A stretch of 58,160 nucleotides of DNA from Armatimonadota bacterium (GTDB lineage: Bacteria > Bacteroidota > Ignavibacteria > OLB7): positions 1 to 58,160 of the forward strand of contig JADZEY010000070.1 of NCBI GenBank assembly GCA_020850315.1, in the 5' to 3' direction. The notes beneath the pieces were generated by a model that ran no database searches, was not told where the DNA came from, and saw only the letters and a list, made by a program, of their open reading frames with translations. A program made the position numbers and the translations under genes. Position 1 is the stretch's first letter. Each line of letters begins with the position of its first letter. Of this stretch, positions 37,476 to 46,108 are shown one piece after another.

Positions 37476-37522
37476 GTGGGTTAGGTCATCAGTACGATTG
37501 GCCTAACCCACGGGTGTTTTTT
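37476..37522. terminator. Bidirectional terminator between the AHSA1 gene and clpX
   Basis: GTGGGTTAGG (37476-37485) pairs with CCTAACCCAC (37502-37511). The plus strand continues GGGTGTTTTTT; the minus strand ends in ATTTTTTTGC. It serves both convergent genes. Confidence 0.88.
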
Positions 37523-37538
37523 CTACCTTCTTTCTCTA

Positions 37539-38807
37539 TCATCCTGCCGCTTTCTGCTGCACTTTCTCCTCGGAATAGATATAAATCGGTTCGCCGCTGC
37601 GCATAATTGTTTCTTCGGTGACAACCACGGTCTGCAAGTGTTCGCGGTCGGGAAGGGTGTACATCACGTCCAGCATGGCTTCCTCCACAACACCGCGAAG
37701 CGCGCGTGCGCCAGTTTTCCGCTGCTTGGCTTTTTCGATGATTGCAGCAACGGCATCGTCGCGGAACTCAAGTTCTACCCCTTCCATCCCGAACAGTTTT
37801 TTGTACTGCTTCACGATTGCGTTGCGTGGCTCAACCAGGATTTCCCGCATTGCCTCATCGGTTAGCGGCTCAAGTGGCGCAATCACCGGAACGCGGCCGA
37901 TAAGCTCCGGTATCAGCCCAAACCGGATAAGGTCTTCCGGCTCTACGTGGCGGAATAGCTCTTTTTTTGCCTCCACCCGATCTTGCACGTCGGTTCCGAA
38001 CCCCATGGTGGTGGTTCGCATTCGCTTGGCGATGATCTCCTCTAACCCATCGAACGCGCCGCCGCAAATGAACAGGATGTTTTTTGTGTTCACCTGGACC
38101 AGCGGCTGTTCGGGATGTTTGCGCCCCCCTTTTGGTGGGATATTCGCTTTTGTTCCTTCCAGAATTTTCAGCAACCCTTGCTGGACCCCCTCACCCGATA
38201 CGTCGCGGGTAATGGAGGGGGAGTCGGCCTTGCGGGAGATTTTATCCATTTCATCAATGTAGATAATGCCACGCTCGGCACGTTCAACATTGAACTCGGC
38301 AGCTTGCAGCAAGGCCACAAGAATCGTCTCGACATCATCGCCAACGTAGCCAGCTTCTGTTAGGGTGGTTGCGTCGGCAATGGCGAACGGGACATCTAAC
38401 AAGCGGGCAAGGGTTTGTGCTAGCAAGGTTTTGCCAACGCCGGTGGGGCCAATCAGCAGGATGTTCGATTTCTCAATCTCCACATCATCGAAACCGGAAA
38501 GGGTTTGCTGGGCTTCAATCCGCTTGTAGTGATTATAGACCGCAACCGCAAGGGATTTTTTCGCCAAATCTTGGCCGATAACGAATTCATCCAGTGCCGA
38601 GCGGATGGCCGTTGGAGTTAATCGTTGGTTGGGGTCGGATGGGCGGAACATCCGTGAGTTGCGGCGCAGAAGTTCCACCGAGTTCTGCACGCAGATGTCG
38701 CAGATGTAGCTGGTGGGGCCGGCAATGATGGAGGTGACTTCATCGGGAGTGCGCCCGCAAAAGGAGCATCGAACAAAGTCGGAAGCAAAATTTTTGTCGT
38801 CGGACAT
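37539..38807 (-). CDS. clpX: ATP-dependent Clp protease ATP-binding subunit ClpX
   Basis: 422 residues, normal for ClpX. The N-terminal zinc-binding domain has Cys14, Cys17, Cys36 and Cys39. Walker A GPTGVGKT near 120, Walker [10 protein letters not shown] near 187, the [19 protein letters not shown] pore/sensor region and a sensor-2 ([12 protein letters not shown]) are intact. The IGF-like ClpP-binding loop appears as MGFG in [11 protein letters not shown]. It unfolds tagged proteins and feeds them to ClpP. ATG 38807 (MSDDKNF) places the zinc domain correctly; the frame continues upstream. A TATATTCG -7 element stands about 100 bases upstream. Confidence 0.96.
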   Translation of the reverse strand: MSDDKNFASDFVRCSFCGRTPDEVTSIIAGPTSYICDICVQNSVELLRRNSRMFRPSDPNQRLTPTAIRSALDEFVIGQDLAKKSLAVAVYNHYKRIEAQQTLSGFDDVEIEKSNILLIGPTGVGKTLLAQTLARLLDVPFAIADATTLTEAGYVGDDVETILVALLQAAEFNVERAERGIIYIDEMDKISRKADSPSITRDVSGEGVQQGLLKILEGTKANIPPKGGRKHPEQPLVQVNTKNILFICGGAFDGLEEIIAKRMRTTTMGFGTDVQDRVEAKKELFRHVEPEDLIRFGLIPELIGRVPVIAPLEPLTDEAMREILVEPRNAIVKQYKKLFGMEGVELEFRDDAVAAIIEKAKQRKTGARALRGVVEEAMLDVMYTLPDREHLQTVVVTEETIMRSGEPIYIYSEEKVQQKAAG

Positions 38808-38904
38808 AAGCGGGAATGGATGCCAAGCCCTTCCGGCAACTGTGGTTGCCAGAATAGCGGCGTGTGTGTACGTGGTTGACCCAGTGTTCCTCAAGTCTGG
38901 GCTG

Positions 38905-38912
38905 CGAATATA
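38905..38912 (-). promoter_or_regulatory. -7 promoter element of clpX
   Basis: TATATTCG on the minus strand, about 98 bases before the clpX ATG. Confidence 0.5.
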
Positions 38913-38924
38913 CGCATAGAATAG

Positions 38925-38954
38925 CCGAGGGCAGCCATTGGCGGCTGCCCTCGG
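38925..38954. terminator. Strong hairpin between clpP and clpX
   Basis: A perfect 12-bp stem (CCGAGGGCAGCC at 38925-38936; GGCTGCCCTCGG at 38943-38954). It lies after clpP on the minus strand, just before the clpX promoter. No U-run follows on the minus strand, so it may be an attenuating or processing hairpin rather than a full terminator. Confidence 0.5.
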
Positions 38955-38987
38955 GGAAAAGTGGGGGGGTGGGGAGGAAAGTTATTG

Positions 38988-39096
38988 ATCAGTAGTCAGT
39001 GGTCAGTAGTCAGTGGTCAGTAGTCAGTGGTGAAGAGGGTGTTTTTTATTCTTCATTTGGCACGTGACATTCGACACTTGACATTCGACATTTCTT
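38988..39096. repeat. GTCAGTAGTCAGTG and GACATTCGACA repeat block
   Basis: At about 38990-39032 a run of TCAGTAGTCAGTGG units (14-bp period, about three copies), then at 39059-39095 a run of GACATTCGACA-type units directly after the clpP stop. Degenerate relatives occur at about 22566-22596 and 27285-27350. Confidence 0.65.
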
Positions 39097-39771
39097 CTAC
39101 TTTTCTGCTTCTGCCTTCACCGATGTTTCTTCGATGGTGATCCGTTGGTCGGCAGTGGTGCTGGGGATTTGTGGCATGTCGCGGCTGATTTCTTTGCGAC
39201 TTAGCAGCACGCGGTCAATCAGGCCGTACTCCACGGCATCCTGTGGCGACATCCAGAAATCGCGGTCGGCATCGCGGCGGATGCGGTCAACGCCCTGGCC
39301 GGAATGGAGTGAGATGATCTTGTAGAGCTGCTCTCTCATGCGGATCATCTCTTTCAGGTAGATCTCAATCTCTGTTGTCTGCCCTTGCGACCCGCCCGAC
39401 GGTTGGTGCATCAGGATTCGGCTGTTGGGCAGTGCCATCCGTTTGCCCGGCGCGCCGGCGCACAGCAGCACTTGTCCCATGCTGGCGGCAAGCCCCAGGC
39501 AGATGGTGGAGATGTCGGGGCGGATATACTGCATGGTGTCGTAAATCGCCAACCCAGCCGAGACGGATCCGCCGGGTGAGTTGACGTACATGATGATATC
39601 CTTGTTCGGGTCTTCTGATTCTAAGTAGATCAACTGAGCAATCACGATACTGGCGACTTCATCGTTGATCGGGGAGTCAAGCATGATGATCCGTTCTTTC
39701 AGCAGTCGGCTGAATGGATCCCAGGCTTCCCAGCCCATTGCTGTTCTTTCGCGAATTGTTGGGACGATCAT
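39097..39771 (-). CDS. clpP: ATP-dependent Clp protease proteolytic subunit ClpP
   Basis: 224 residues. Catalytic triad Ser97 (AASMGQ), His122 (LMHQP) and Asp171 (DRDFW), matching E. coli numbering. The N-terminus MIVPTIRERTAMGWEAWDPFSRLL is the expected axial-loop start without a long propeptide. It assembles as a tetradecamer with ClpX. The C-terminal 20 residues (TTADQRITIEETSVKAEAEK) are an extra charged tail beyond the usual end. It lies between tig and clpX, the classic order, but with long gaps that hold repeats and hairpins, so each gene may have its own promoter. Confidence 0.96.
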   Translation of the reverse strand: MIVPTIRERTAMGWEAWDPFSRLLKERIIMLDSPINDEVASIVIAQLIYLESEDPNKDIIMYVNSPGGSVSAGLAIYDTMQYIRPDISTICLGLAASMGQVLLCAGAPGKRMALPNSRILMHQPSGGSQGQTTEIEIYLKEMIRMREQLYKIISLHSGQGVDRIRRDADRDFWMSPQDAVEYGLIDRVLLSRKEISRDMPQIPSTTADQRITIEETSVKAEAEK

Positions 39772-39985
39772 TGCGTTCCTTGTTGATACGTTCTGTGGAA
39801 AGGTTGTTCTGTTGGTTGCTGATCCACCGTGCCTATGGGGTTCAGGTTCGCCAGTATGACGAACACCGTGGCGGCTTCATGTGGTGAAATTAAGAATTCA
39901 GACGAATGAAGTAGATGATAGCGCAAGAAAATAGAGCAAGAAAACTGTGTTGATAGCCTCATCCGGGATAAATGGGCTGAAACGG

Positions 39986-40027
39986 AAAACGCGACGGAAT
40001 GCGCTTCCGCACTTTCCATCGCGTTTT
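39986..40027. terminator. Terminator after tig
   Basis: AACGCGACGGAATGCG pairs, with one mismatch and a bulge, with CGCACTTTCCATCGCGTT around CTTC. On the minus strand it is followed by TTTTCCGTTTC; the plus strand also ends in TTTTT. The tig transcript should end here, before clpP. Confidence 0.8.
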
Positions 40028-40053
40028 TCTACTTGCTGGGTCTGCCGTGGGGG

Positions 40054-41421
40054 CTAGAGCTTTATGGTGCTTCCCTCATCGGAGTCCGCTTCGGCTCCCT
40101 CTTGTTGTTGCCCAACTCCATCTTCACCATTGGGGGTTGCTTTGGCCTCTTCTTGTTGCTTCAGCACGATATCCTCTATTTCTTGTGCGTCGGCGTAATC
40201 TTCCAACAGCACCATCACTTTCTCGGCCACAATCCGCTCTTGGGTGGTGTCCAGCGATTTCAGATAGCGGAGTACAATGTCATACTGAATGCCCATCCGT
40301 TTCGCCTCAAATTCGGCCAAATCTTCGTAGTCAGCCTCTTCAACCGTGATTCCTTCGGCCTCAATAATCTGCTCGCGAATCAGCATCCACTTTGCGGTGC
40401 GCTCGGCAGTGGGGTGCATTTCGCTTTCAAATTTTTTGCGGTCGAACCCAGCGGGGAGTTCCTTCTTTTTGTCACGCTGCTTCAAGTCCTCAACAAAGGA
40501 GTCCAGCACCATGTGGGTCATCGTGTGGGGAACGTCAAAATCGTGGCTGTTGACCAGTGCGGCCACCACGCTATCGCGGAATATCCGGCTATACTGACTG
40601 TCGTATTCGTGCTTAATCGAGAGGGTGATTTGCTCGCGAAGCTGATCAATGGTGGCGGTCGTGTCATCCAGCACCTTCATTGCCAAAGTGTTGTCGGCAT
40701 CGGGAAGAACCGCACGGTTGACCTCCTTCACGGTGACTTCGTAGGGGATATTTGTCTGGCCACCATCGCCAGTTGGTAGATCAACACGGATGGCATCACC
40801 AACGCGGGTTCCACGCAGCAGACGGCGAAGTTCTGGGTTGACATTCTCATGCTTCAGGAAAATCCGGATATCGCGAGAAGTCTCGCCAATCACGGGCAAT
40901 CCATCGGCCAATTTCTGGATGTCAACTGTCACTACATGGTCATCGTCATCAGCCGACTCGGCTGGCTCAAGCGTGGCCAACCGCTCGCGCAGATTATCCA
41001 ACTCCGTATCAACTTCTTCCCCGGTGACAGTGTGGAAAATGCGCTGGGCTTGCAGCCCTTTATACTGGCCAAGCTCAAACTCTGGATAGATTTCGTACCC
41101 GATTTTCACGTACAACCCGCCATCATCGGTTCGGCGCAGCTCGGTAACGGCTGGTATTCCAACAATTCTTGGTTGCACTTGCTCAGCATATCCCCGGAAA
41201 CTTTCCTGTGCAGCTTCTTCCATTGCCTCGGCTTCAAGCTGCTTGCCGTACAGCTGTTTCACAAGGTTCAGCGGAACCATCCCTTTGCGGAAGCCTTTCA
41301 GTTGGGCTTCTTTTTGGGCTTCGCGGAGGGTTTTGCTGAAGTGGGCATCATACTCCACTTTCGTCAGTGAGAACTCTATTTCACGGCGAACGCCGGAAGA
41401 TTCCAGGACTGTTGATTCCAT
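40054..41421 (-). CDS. tig: Trigger factor (ribosome-bound chaperone)
   Basis: 455 residues. The N-terminal ribosome-binding domain carries the signature region GFRKGMVPLNLVKQLYG (about 44-60; the usual motif is GFRxGKxP). A PPIase-like middle domain (about 165-255) and a helical C-terminal chaperone domain follow. The Lys of the ribosome contact GFRKG is kept and the next position is Met. ATG 41421 (MESTVLESS) sits 31 bases after the tRNA-Leu 3' end; the open frame upstream is a translation of the tRNA and not coding. The last 40 residues are Gln/Glu/Asp-rich. Probably co-transcribed with the tRNA from the promoter at 41580-41587. Confidence 0.9.
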   Translation of the reverse strand: MESTVLESSGVRREIEFSLTKVEYDAHFSKTLREAQKEAQLKGFRKGMVPLNLVKQLYGKQLEAEAMEEAAQESFRGYAEQVQPRIVGIPAVTELRRTDDGGLYVKIGYEIYPEFELGQYKGLQAQRIFHTVTGEEVDTELDNLRERLATLEPAESADDDDHVVTVDIQKLADGLPVIGETSRDIRIFLKHENVNPELRRLLRGTRVGDAIRVDLPTGDGGQTNIPYEVTVKEVNRAVLPDADNTLAMKVLDDTTATIDQLREQITLSIKHEYDSQYSRIFRDSVVAALVNSHDFDVPHTMTHMVLDSFVEDLKQRDKKKELPAGFDRKKFESEMHPTAERTAKWMLIREQIIEAEGITVEEADYEDLAEFEAKRMGIQYDIVLRYLKSLDTTQERIVAEKVMVLLEDYADAQEIEDIVLKQQEEAKATPNGEDGVGQQQEGAEADSDEGSTIKL

Positions 41422-41452
41422 GCAGAAACAAGAATTGAGTGGTTGTTTGTTG

Positions 41453-41534
41453 TGCGGATGGAGGGACTTGAACCCACACGCCTTGCGGCACCAGATTCTA
41501 AGTCTGGCGCGTCTGCCAATTTCGCCACATCCGC
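41453..41534 (-). tRNA. tRNA-Leu (anticodon UAG)
   Basis: 82 bases. Acceptor GCGGATG/CATCCGC with discriminator A; anticodon stem CCAGA/TCTGG around loop CTTAGAA gives UAG; short class II variable arm (TGCCGCAAGGCG); T-loop TTCAAGT. It stands just upstream of tig on the same strand. Confidence 0.95.
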
Positions 41535-41579
41535 AGTTGCTTGCCGGTGTTGGATAGCCAACACTTATGGCAAGGGGCG

Positions 41580-41587
41580 CAAATATA
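41580..41587 (-). promoter_or_regulatory. -7 promoter element for tRNA-Leu and tig
   Basis: TATATTTG on the minus strand, about 46 bases before the tRNA 5' end. Confidence 0.55.
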
Positions 41588-41717
41588 CAACAGTCGTTTC
41601 CGCAGAGCGCGACCCGATAGCAAGCCGATACAGAGAGATTCATTCGCGGGCAGAAACATCAGCTATATGCCGATTGCAACGAATTTTCAGCGATGAAGGG
41701 TTGGCGAACTGCCGTGC

Positions 41718-41725
41718 TATATTTG
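41718..41725 (+). promoter_or_regulatory. -7 promoter element of the polysaccharide locus
   Basis: TATATTTG, exact TAnnTTTG consensus, 64 bases before the first aminotransferase ATG. No other promoter of this type is obvious within the tightly packed 41.8-55.3 kb run, so this may drive the whole locus. Confidence 0.55.
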
Positions 41726-41789
41726 CGTGGCCTGTTCCGTTCGGTTCTGGCCTATTGTTAGCAACCTTGTTAGCAACCTGCACCAAGTG

Positions 41790-42965
41790 ATGACTGTTCC
41801 ACTGCTTGACCTAAAAGCGCAATATCATGCGTTAAAAGCTGAGTTAGATGCTGCCGTTCTGGATGTGATCGAACGCCAGCACTTCATCCTTGGCCCCGAT
41901 GTGGAGCGGCTTGAGCGGATGACCGAGGAGTATCTGGGGGTGCGTCACGCGCTTGGGGTGAGTTCCGGCACCGATGCCTTGTTGTTGGCGTTAATGGCGT
42001 TGGGGGTCGGTCCTGGTGATGAAGTCATCGTTCCTACCTTCAGTTTTTTTGCCACCGCTGGCGTTGTTAGCCGCCTGAATGCCCGCCCAGTTTTGGTTGA
42101 TATTGACCCAAAAACGTGGAATATAGACCCTGCTGGGGTTGCAGCCGCGATTACCGAGCGAACCAAAGCAATCATACCGGTACATCTGTTTGGCCAGTCG
42201 GCAGATATGGATGCGCTGATGGCAGTGGCTGCCGAACGGGGTGTTCCAGTTATTGAAGACGCCGCGCAGGCTATCGGAACCCAGTATCGTGACGGTCAAC
42301 GGGTAGGGGGGATCGGGTTTGCCGGATGTTTCAGCTTTTTCCCCTCGAAAAATCTTGGCGGTTTCGGCGATGGTGGCCTTCTGACCACCAATGATTCCGA
42401 TTATTATCAGCGAGCCCGCATCATGCGGATGCACGGCGAAAAAACACGCTATCACCACATGGTGGTTGGGGGGAATTTTCGGTTAGATGCCTTGCAAGCC
42501 GCCGTTTTAGCGGTGAAATTGCCATATTTGCCCTCATGGAGTGCTGCTCGGCGAAAGAACGCGGAACTCTACAATCGGTTATTCACGGAAGCTGGGCTAA
42601 GCACCGGAACAGGTGTTCAGCATTACAGCAATGGTAATCAGGTGCTTACTCCTGTTGCTGCCCATGGCGATTCTGGCCATGCTGATCACCATATCTTTAA
42701 CCAGTACGTTATCCGGAGCGAACGCCGTGATGAATTAAAAAGCTGGTTGGAGTCAAAAGGGGTTGGGACTGCTGTCTATTACCCTATTCCATTTCACCAG
42801 CAAGAGTGTTTTGCTGATCTTGGTTACTCTATCGGTGATTTCCCGAACGCGGAATGCGCCGCTAACGAAGTGCTGGCATTACCGATTTATCCTGAGTTGA
42901 CAAACGATCAAATTGAGTATGTTGTGCAGGCAATCGCCGATTTCTTCCAAACAAAGCATCCATGA
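41790..42965 (+). CDS. DegT/DnrJ/EryC1-family sugar aminotransferase 1
   Basis: 391 residues, PLP-dependent fold type I. N-terminus PLLDLKAQYHALKAELDAAV; PLP site IEDAAQAIG (Asp near 159) and the Schiff-base Lys in FFPSKNLGGFGDGG near 188. It would transaminate a keto-NDP-sugar to an amino sugar. ATG 41790 fits family starts. A segment near 265-290 (GTGVQHYSNGNQVLTPVAAHGD) is longer than in most relatives. Its stop overlaps the next start by four bases (ATGA). Base composition is still close to the GC-rich core. Confidence 0.9.
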   Translation: MTVPLLDLKAQYHALKAELDAAVLDVIERQHFILGPDVERLERMTEEYLGVRHALGVSSGTDALLLALMALGVGPGDEVIVPTFSFFATAGVVSRLNARPVLVDIDPKTWNIDPAGVAAAITERTKAIIPVHLFGQSADMDALMAVAAERGVPVIEDAAQAIGTQYRDGQRVGGIGFAGCFSFFPSKNLGGFGDGGLLTTNDSDYYQRARIMRMHGEKTRYHHMVVGGNFRLDALQAAVLAVKLPYLPSWSAARRKNAELYNRLFTEAGLSTGTGVQHYSNGNQVLTPVAAHGDSGHADHHIFNQYVIRSERRDELKSWLESKGVGTAVYYPIPFHQQECFADLGYSIGDFPNAECAANEVLALPIYPELTNDQIEYVVQAIADFFQTKHP

Positions 42966-44083
42966 ACGTCCCATTTGTTGATTTAAAAGCGCAATATCTT
43001 AGCATCAAGCAGCCCATGGACGCTGCGATTGCCGATGTGATTACTAACACCGCATTTATCGGTGGAAAGCGCGTTTCCGACTTCGAGGCAGCATTTGCCA
43101 GCTACGTGGGGATGCCGTATTGCGTCTCGGTAGCCAACGGAACCGAAGCGATTGAAATTGCTCTTTGGGCGTTCGGAATTGGTAAAGGGGATGAGGTGAT
43201 TGTGCCGGCCAACAGCTTCATTGCCAGCTCGGAAGCGGTGACAGCAACCGGGGCAACGGTGGTGTTTGCCGACAGTGATCCAGCAACATATACGCTGAAT
43301 CCTGAAGAATTTCGCCGAAAAATCACTTCTCGGACAAAAGCCGTCCTGCCAGTTCACCTTTACGGGCATCCGGCAGATATGGATCCAATAATGGCTATTG
43401 CCCATGAACATGGATTAGCCGTAATTGAGGATGCTTCGCAAGCGCACGGGGCACACTATAAGGGGAGGATGGTAGGTTCAATCGGGGATGCCGCTACGTT
43501 CAGCTTCTATCCTGGAAAAAACCTTGGGGCCTACGGTGACGCTGGTGGCATTGTGTTCCGCGATGCCGAAATTGCCGAGCGAGCGCGATTATTTGCTAAC
43601 CATGGCAGCCGTAAAAAATATATTCACGAAATTGAAGGGCGCAACAGTCGTTTAGATGGAGTTCAGGCGGCGGTTCTTTCAGTGAAATTGCTGCACTTAG
43701 ATAGCTGGAATGCTGCACGCAGAAATCATGCAAAACTCTACAATCACCTTCTTACTGGTATTGAAGGTATCTCAACCCCAACAACGGCTGACTGGGGAGA
43801 GCATGTTTTTCACTTGTATGTCATCCGCACCGCAGAGCGTGATGATCTTATCCAATTTTTAAGCGAGCGAGGGATTGCAACTGGGATTCACTATCCAATT
43901 TCGCTACCGATGTTAGATGCCTACTCGCATTTTAATCATTGTGTAGATGATTTTCCGGTAGCAAATGGGCAAATGGGGCAGCTTCTTTCATTGCCAATGT
44001 ATGCCGAATTGACCGAAGAAATGGTCCGCTACGTAGCATCTGCCATCCATGAATGGGCAGCAATTGAAGTAGTTAATAAATAA
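42962..44083 (+). CDS. DegT/DnrJ/EryC1-family sugar aminotransferase 2
   Basis: 373 residues, a near neighbour and paralogue of aminotransferase 1 (both open with DLKAQY). PLP motifs IEDASQAHGA near 158 and FYPGKNLGAYGDAGG, with the Schiff-base Lys near 188, are intact. The VDLKAQY...IGG...F.GSFIASSEA pattern is close to the WecE/FdtB/QdtB group that acts on dTDP-3-keto-6-deoxy sugars, but the exact substrate cannot be told. Translationally coupled to aminotransferase 1. A 42-base gap then leads to an epimerase. Confidence 0.9.
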   Translation: MNVPFVDLKAQYLSIKQPMDAAIADVITNTAFIGGKRVSDFEAAFASYVGMPYCVSVANGTEAIEIALWAFGIGKGDEVIVPANSFIASSEAVTATGATVVFADSDPATYTLNPEEFRRKITSRTKAVLPVHLYGHPADMDPIMAIAHEHGLAVIEDASQAHGAHYKGRMVGSIGDAATFSFYPGKNLGAYGDAGGIVFRDAEIAERARLFANHGSRKKYIHEIEGRNSRLDGVQAAVLSVKLLHLDSWNAARRNHAKLYNHLLTGIEGISTPTTADWGEHVFHLYVIRTAERDDLIQFLSERGIATGIHYPISLPMLDAYSHFNHCVDDFPVANGQMGQLLSLPMYAELTEEMVRYVASAIHEWAAIEVVNK

Positions 44084-44125
44084 TATTCATTCCAGAATCC
44101 TCCAAATAATACCTGATAACCAAAA

Positions 44126-45067
44126 ATGGCTGTTCTTGTCACTGGCGGAGCCGGATTTATTGGGTCAAATTTAGTGCGCGCAGTGCTTGAGCGTGGCGAA
44201 CGCGTTCGCGTCCTTGACAATTTTTCCACAGGTCGCTGGGATAATCTACGAGATGTGCTAGGCCAGATTGAGTTGGTGGAGGGAGATATTCGGTCGTACC
44301 ATATCGTTCGGGAAGCAGTAGATGGGATGGATATCGTGTTTCATCAAGCGGCATTACCATCAGTGCCGCGATCTATTAAAGACCCAATTACAACACATGA
44401 TGTAGGGGCAACAGGGACATTAAATATCCTTCAGGCCGCCCGTGATTGCAGAGTTGGACGTGTTGTTTTTGCAAGCAGCTCGTCTATTTACGGTGATACT
44501 CCAACATTACCAAAGCACGAAGGGATGACTCCCTCACCTTTATCCCCTTATGCAATTTCTAAGTTAACAGGAGAGCATTATTGCCGTGTATTTTTTCAGT
44601 TATATGGTGTAGAGACAGTGGCATTGCGGTATTTTAACGTTTTCGGGCCTTATCAAGATCCAACAAGTGAGTATTCAGCGGTCATTCCTAAATTCATTAA
44701 GCTAATGCGTAGTGGAAACCGCCCAATTATATACGGTGATGGCGAGCAAACGCGAGATTTTACGTACATTGCGAATGTTGTGTTGGCCAATTTATTGGTT
44801 GCATCGGTAGAGAGTGGTGTAGCGGGAGAGGTATTCAATGCCGCCTGCCATGATAAAATTTCACTCAATGCTTTAGTCAATGAGCTGAATTCTAATTTAG
44901 GATTGGACGTTGAACCAATTTATACAGAAGAGCGGCTTGGTGATATCAAGCATAGCTTTGCATCTATTGAAAAATTAAAGAATACAGTTGATTATTCTCC
45001 GGTTTTTAATTTTTCTGAAGGAATTCAGCGTACTATTACGTGGTCTGCTAAACAAGCAATAGAGTAA
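44126..45067 (+). CDS. UDP-N-acetylglucosamine 4-epimerase-like SDR (WbpP type)
   Basis: 313 residues, extended short-chain dehydrogenase. NAD-binding VTGGAGFIGSN near 5-15, catalytic SSSSIYG (Ser/Thr near 116-119) and YAISK (Tyr and Lys near 144-148). The stretch LPSVPRSIKDP...GTLNILQAARD and RYFNVFGPYQDPTSEYSAVIPKF closely follow the WbpP/TviC pattern of UDP-GlcNAc/GalNAc C4 epimerases. It would supply a galactosamine-type precursor. From here onward the DNA is AT-rich. The next gene begins two bases after the stop. Confidence 0.82.
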   Translation: MAVLVTGGAGFIGSNLVRAVLERGERVRVLDNFSTGRWDNLRDVLGQIELVEGDIRSYHIVREAVDGMDIVFHQAALPSVPRSIKDPITTHDVGATGTLNILQAARDCRVGRVVFASSSSIYGDTPTLPKHEGMTPSPLSPYAISKLTGEHYCRVFFQLYGVETVALRYFNVFGPYQDPTSEYSAVIPKFIKLMRSGNRPIIYGDGEQTRDFTYIANVVLANLLVASVESGVAGEVFNAACHDKISLNALVNELNSNLGLDVEPIYTEERLGDIKHSFASIEKLKNTVDYSPVFNFSEGIQRTITWSAKQAIE

Positions 45068-45069
45068 TT

Positions 45070-46095
45070 ATGCAAACGGTACAGCACGAAATCCTTGATT
45101 CTTCTGTTAAGCGTGTTATTGTCACGGGAGGCTGTGGGTTTATTGGATCGAATTTAATACTATACCTTTTGAAGCATCGCCCAAATTGGGAAATTATCAA
45201 TGTAGATGCTTTAACATATGCTGCAAACCCGGTATATCTTGCAGAAATTGCAAGCGACTCTCGGTATCATTTTGCTCATGTTGATATTCGGAATCGCACT
45301 GAACTACAGAAAGTATTCGATCAATATCAACCAAGCGGAGTGTTTCATTTAGCAGCAGAATCACATGTAGATAATAGTATCAGTAATCCGCAGTGTTTTA
45401 TTGAAAGTAATGTCATCGGAACCTTCCAATTACTGGAATCTTGCCGTCAATCTTGGAACAATAAAACGGATAGTCGTTTTTTGCACGTTTCCACAGATGA
45501 AGTGTATGGCTCGCTTGGTACAACGGGTTTTTTTAATGAACAGAGCCAGTATGCTCCGAATAGCCCTTATTCAGCCAGTAAAGCAGGAAGCGACCATCTT
45601 GTCAGGGCTTGGCATCACACGTATGAGATGAATACAGTTACTACCCATTGCGCCAATAATTTTGGTCCTCGGCAACATCCTGAAAAATTGATCCCTACGG
45701 TAATCCGTACAGCGTTATCACATTGTCCAATCCCAGTTTATGGTGATGGATCCAATATTCGAGAATGGTTGTATGTAGAAGATCATTGCAATGCTCTACT
45801 ACAAGTTTTTGAGCATGGGGTAGCCGGGGAGTCTTATGCAATTGGTGCGCGTAATGAATGGAAAAATATAGATTTAATCAATGTGATTTGCTCAATTTTA
45901 GATGATTATATTGGAAATAGCCCTATCGGTGGATATAGCAATCTAATCACTTTTGTTCCAGATCGCTTAGGACATGACCTGCGGTATGCAATTAATCCCT
46001 CAAAAATTGAAGAAAAATTAAATTGGAAGCCTTTGGGAAATTTCCAAGATAAATTGCTTGAAACAGTGATGTGGTTCTCGCAACCTATGCCTTGA
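45070..46095 (+). CDS. rfbB: dTDP-glucose 4,6-dehydratase
   Basis: 341 residues. NAD site VTGGCGFIGSNLILYLL near 18-35, HVSTDEVYGSLG near 139 with the catalytic Asp-Glu pair, Tyr/Lys of YSASKAGSDH near 167-171 and NNFGPRQHPEKLIPTVI, all RmlB/RfbB hallmarks. It makes dTDP-4-keto-6-deoxyglucose, the substrate for aminotransferases such as the two encoded upstream. No rmlA, rmlC or rmlD with standard features adjoins it. Starts two bases after the previous stop. Confidence 0.88.
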   Translation: MQTVQHEILDSSVKRVIVTGGCGFIGSNLILYLLKHRPNWEIINVDALTYAANPVYLAEIASDSRYHFAHVDIRNRTELQKVFDQYQPSGVFHLAAESHVDNSISNPQCFIESNVIGTFQLLESCRQSWNNKTDSRFLHVSTDEVYGSLGTTGFFNEQSQYAPNSPYSASKAGSDHLVRAWHHTYEMNTVTTHCANNFGPRQHPEKLIPTVIRTALSHCPIPVYGDGSNIREWLYVEDHCNALLQVFEHGVAGESYAIGARNEWKNIDLINVICSILDDYIGNSPIGGYSNLITFVPDRLGHDLRYAINPSKIEEKLNWKPLGNFQDKLLETVMWFSQPMP

Positions 46096-46108
46096 TGTTG
46101 ATAGCTAT

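Noticed and set aside
38990-39032. CRISPR-like array
   Set aside because: The 14-bp units are directly tandem, without spacers of constant length and without cas genes; a simple repeat.
39849-39856. TACTGGCG as a clpP promoter -7 element (minus strand)
   Set aside because: Two mismatches to TAnnTTTG in the conserved part; its flank resembles the subtilase promoter, but this is too weak to list.
41453-41534. tRNA-Leu as an integration site for a mobile island
   Set aside because: No integrase gene and no second copy of the tRNA 3' end is seen in the window; only composition hints at transfer.
41421-41643. N-terminal extension of trigger factor through the tRNA-Leu gene
   Set aside because: The extra 74 codons are a translation of the tRNA and its promoter; the conserved protein starts at 41421.
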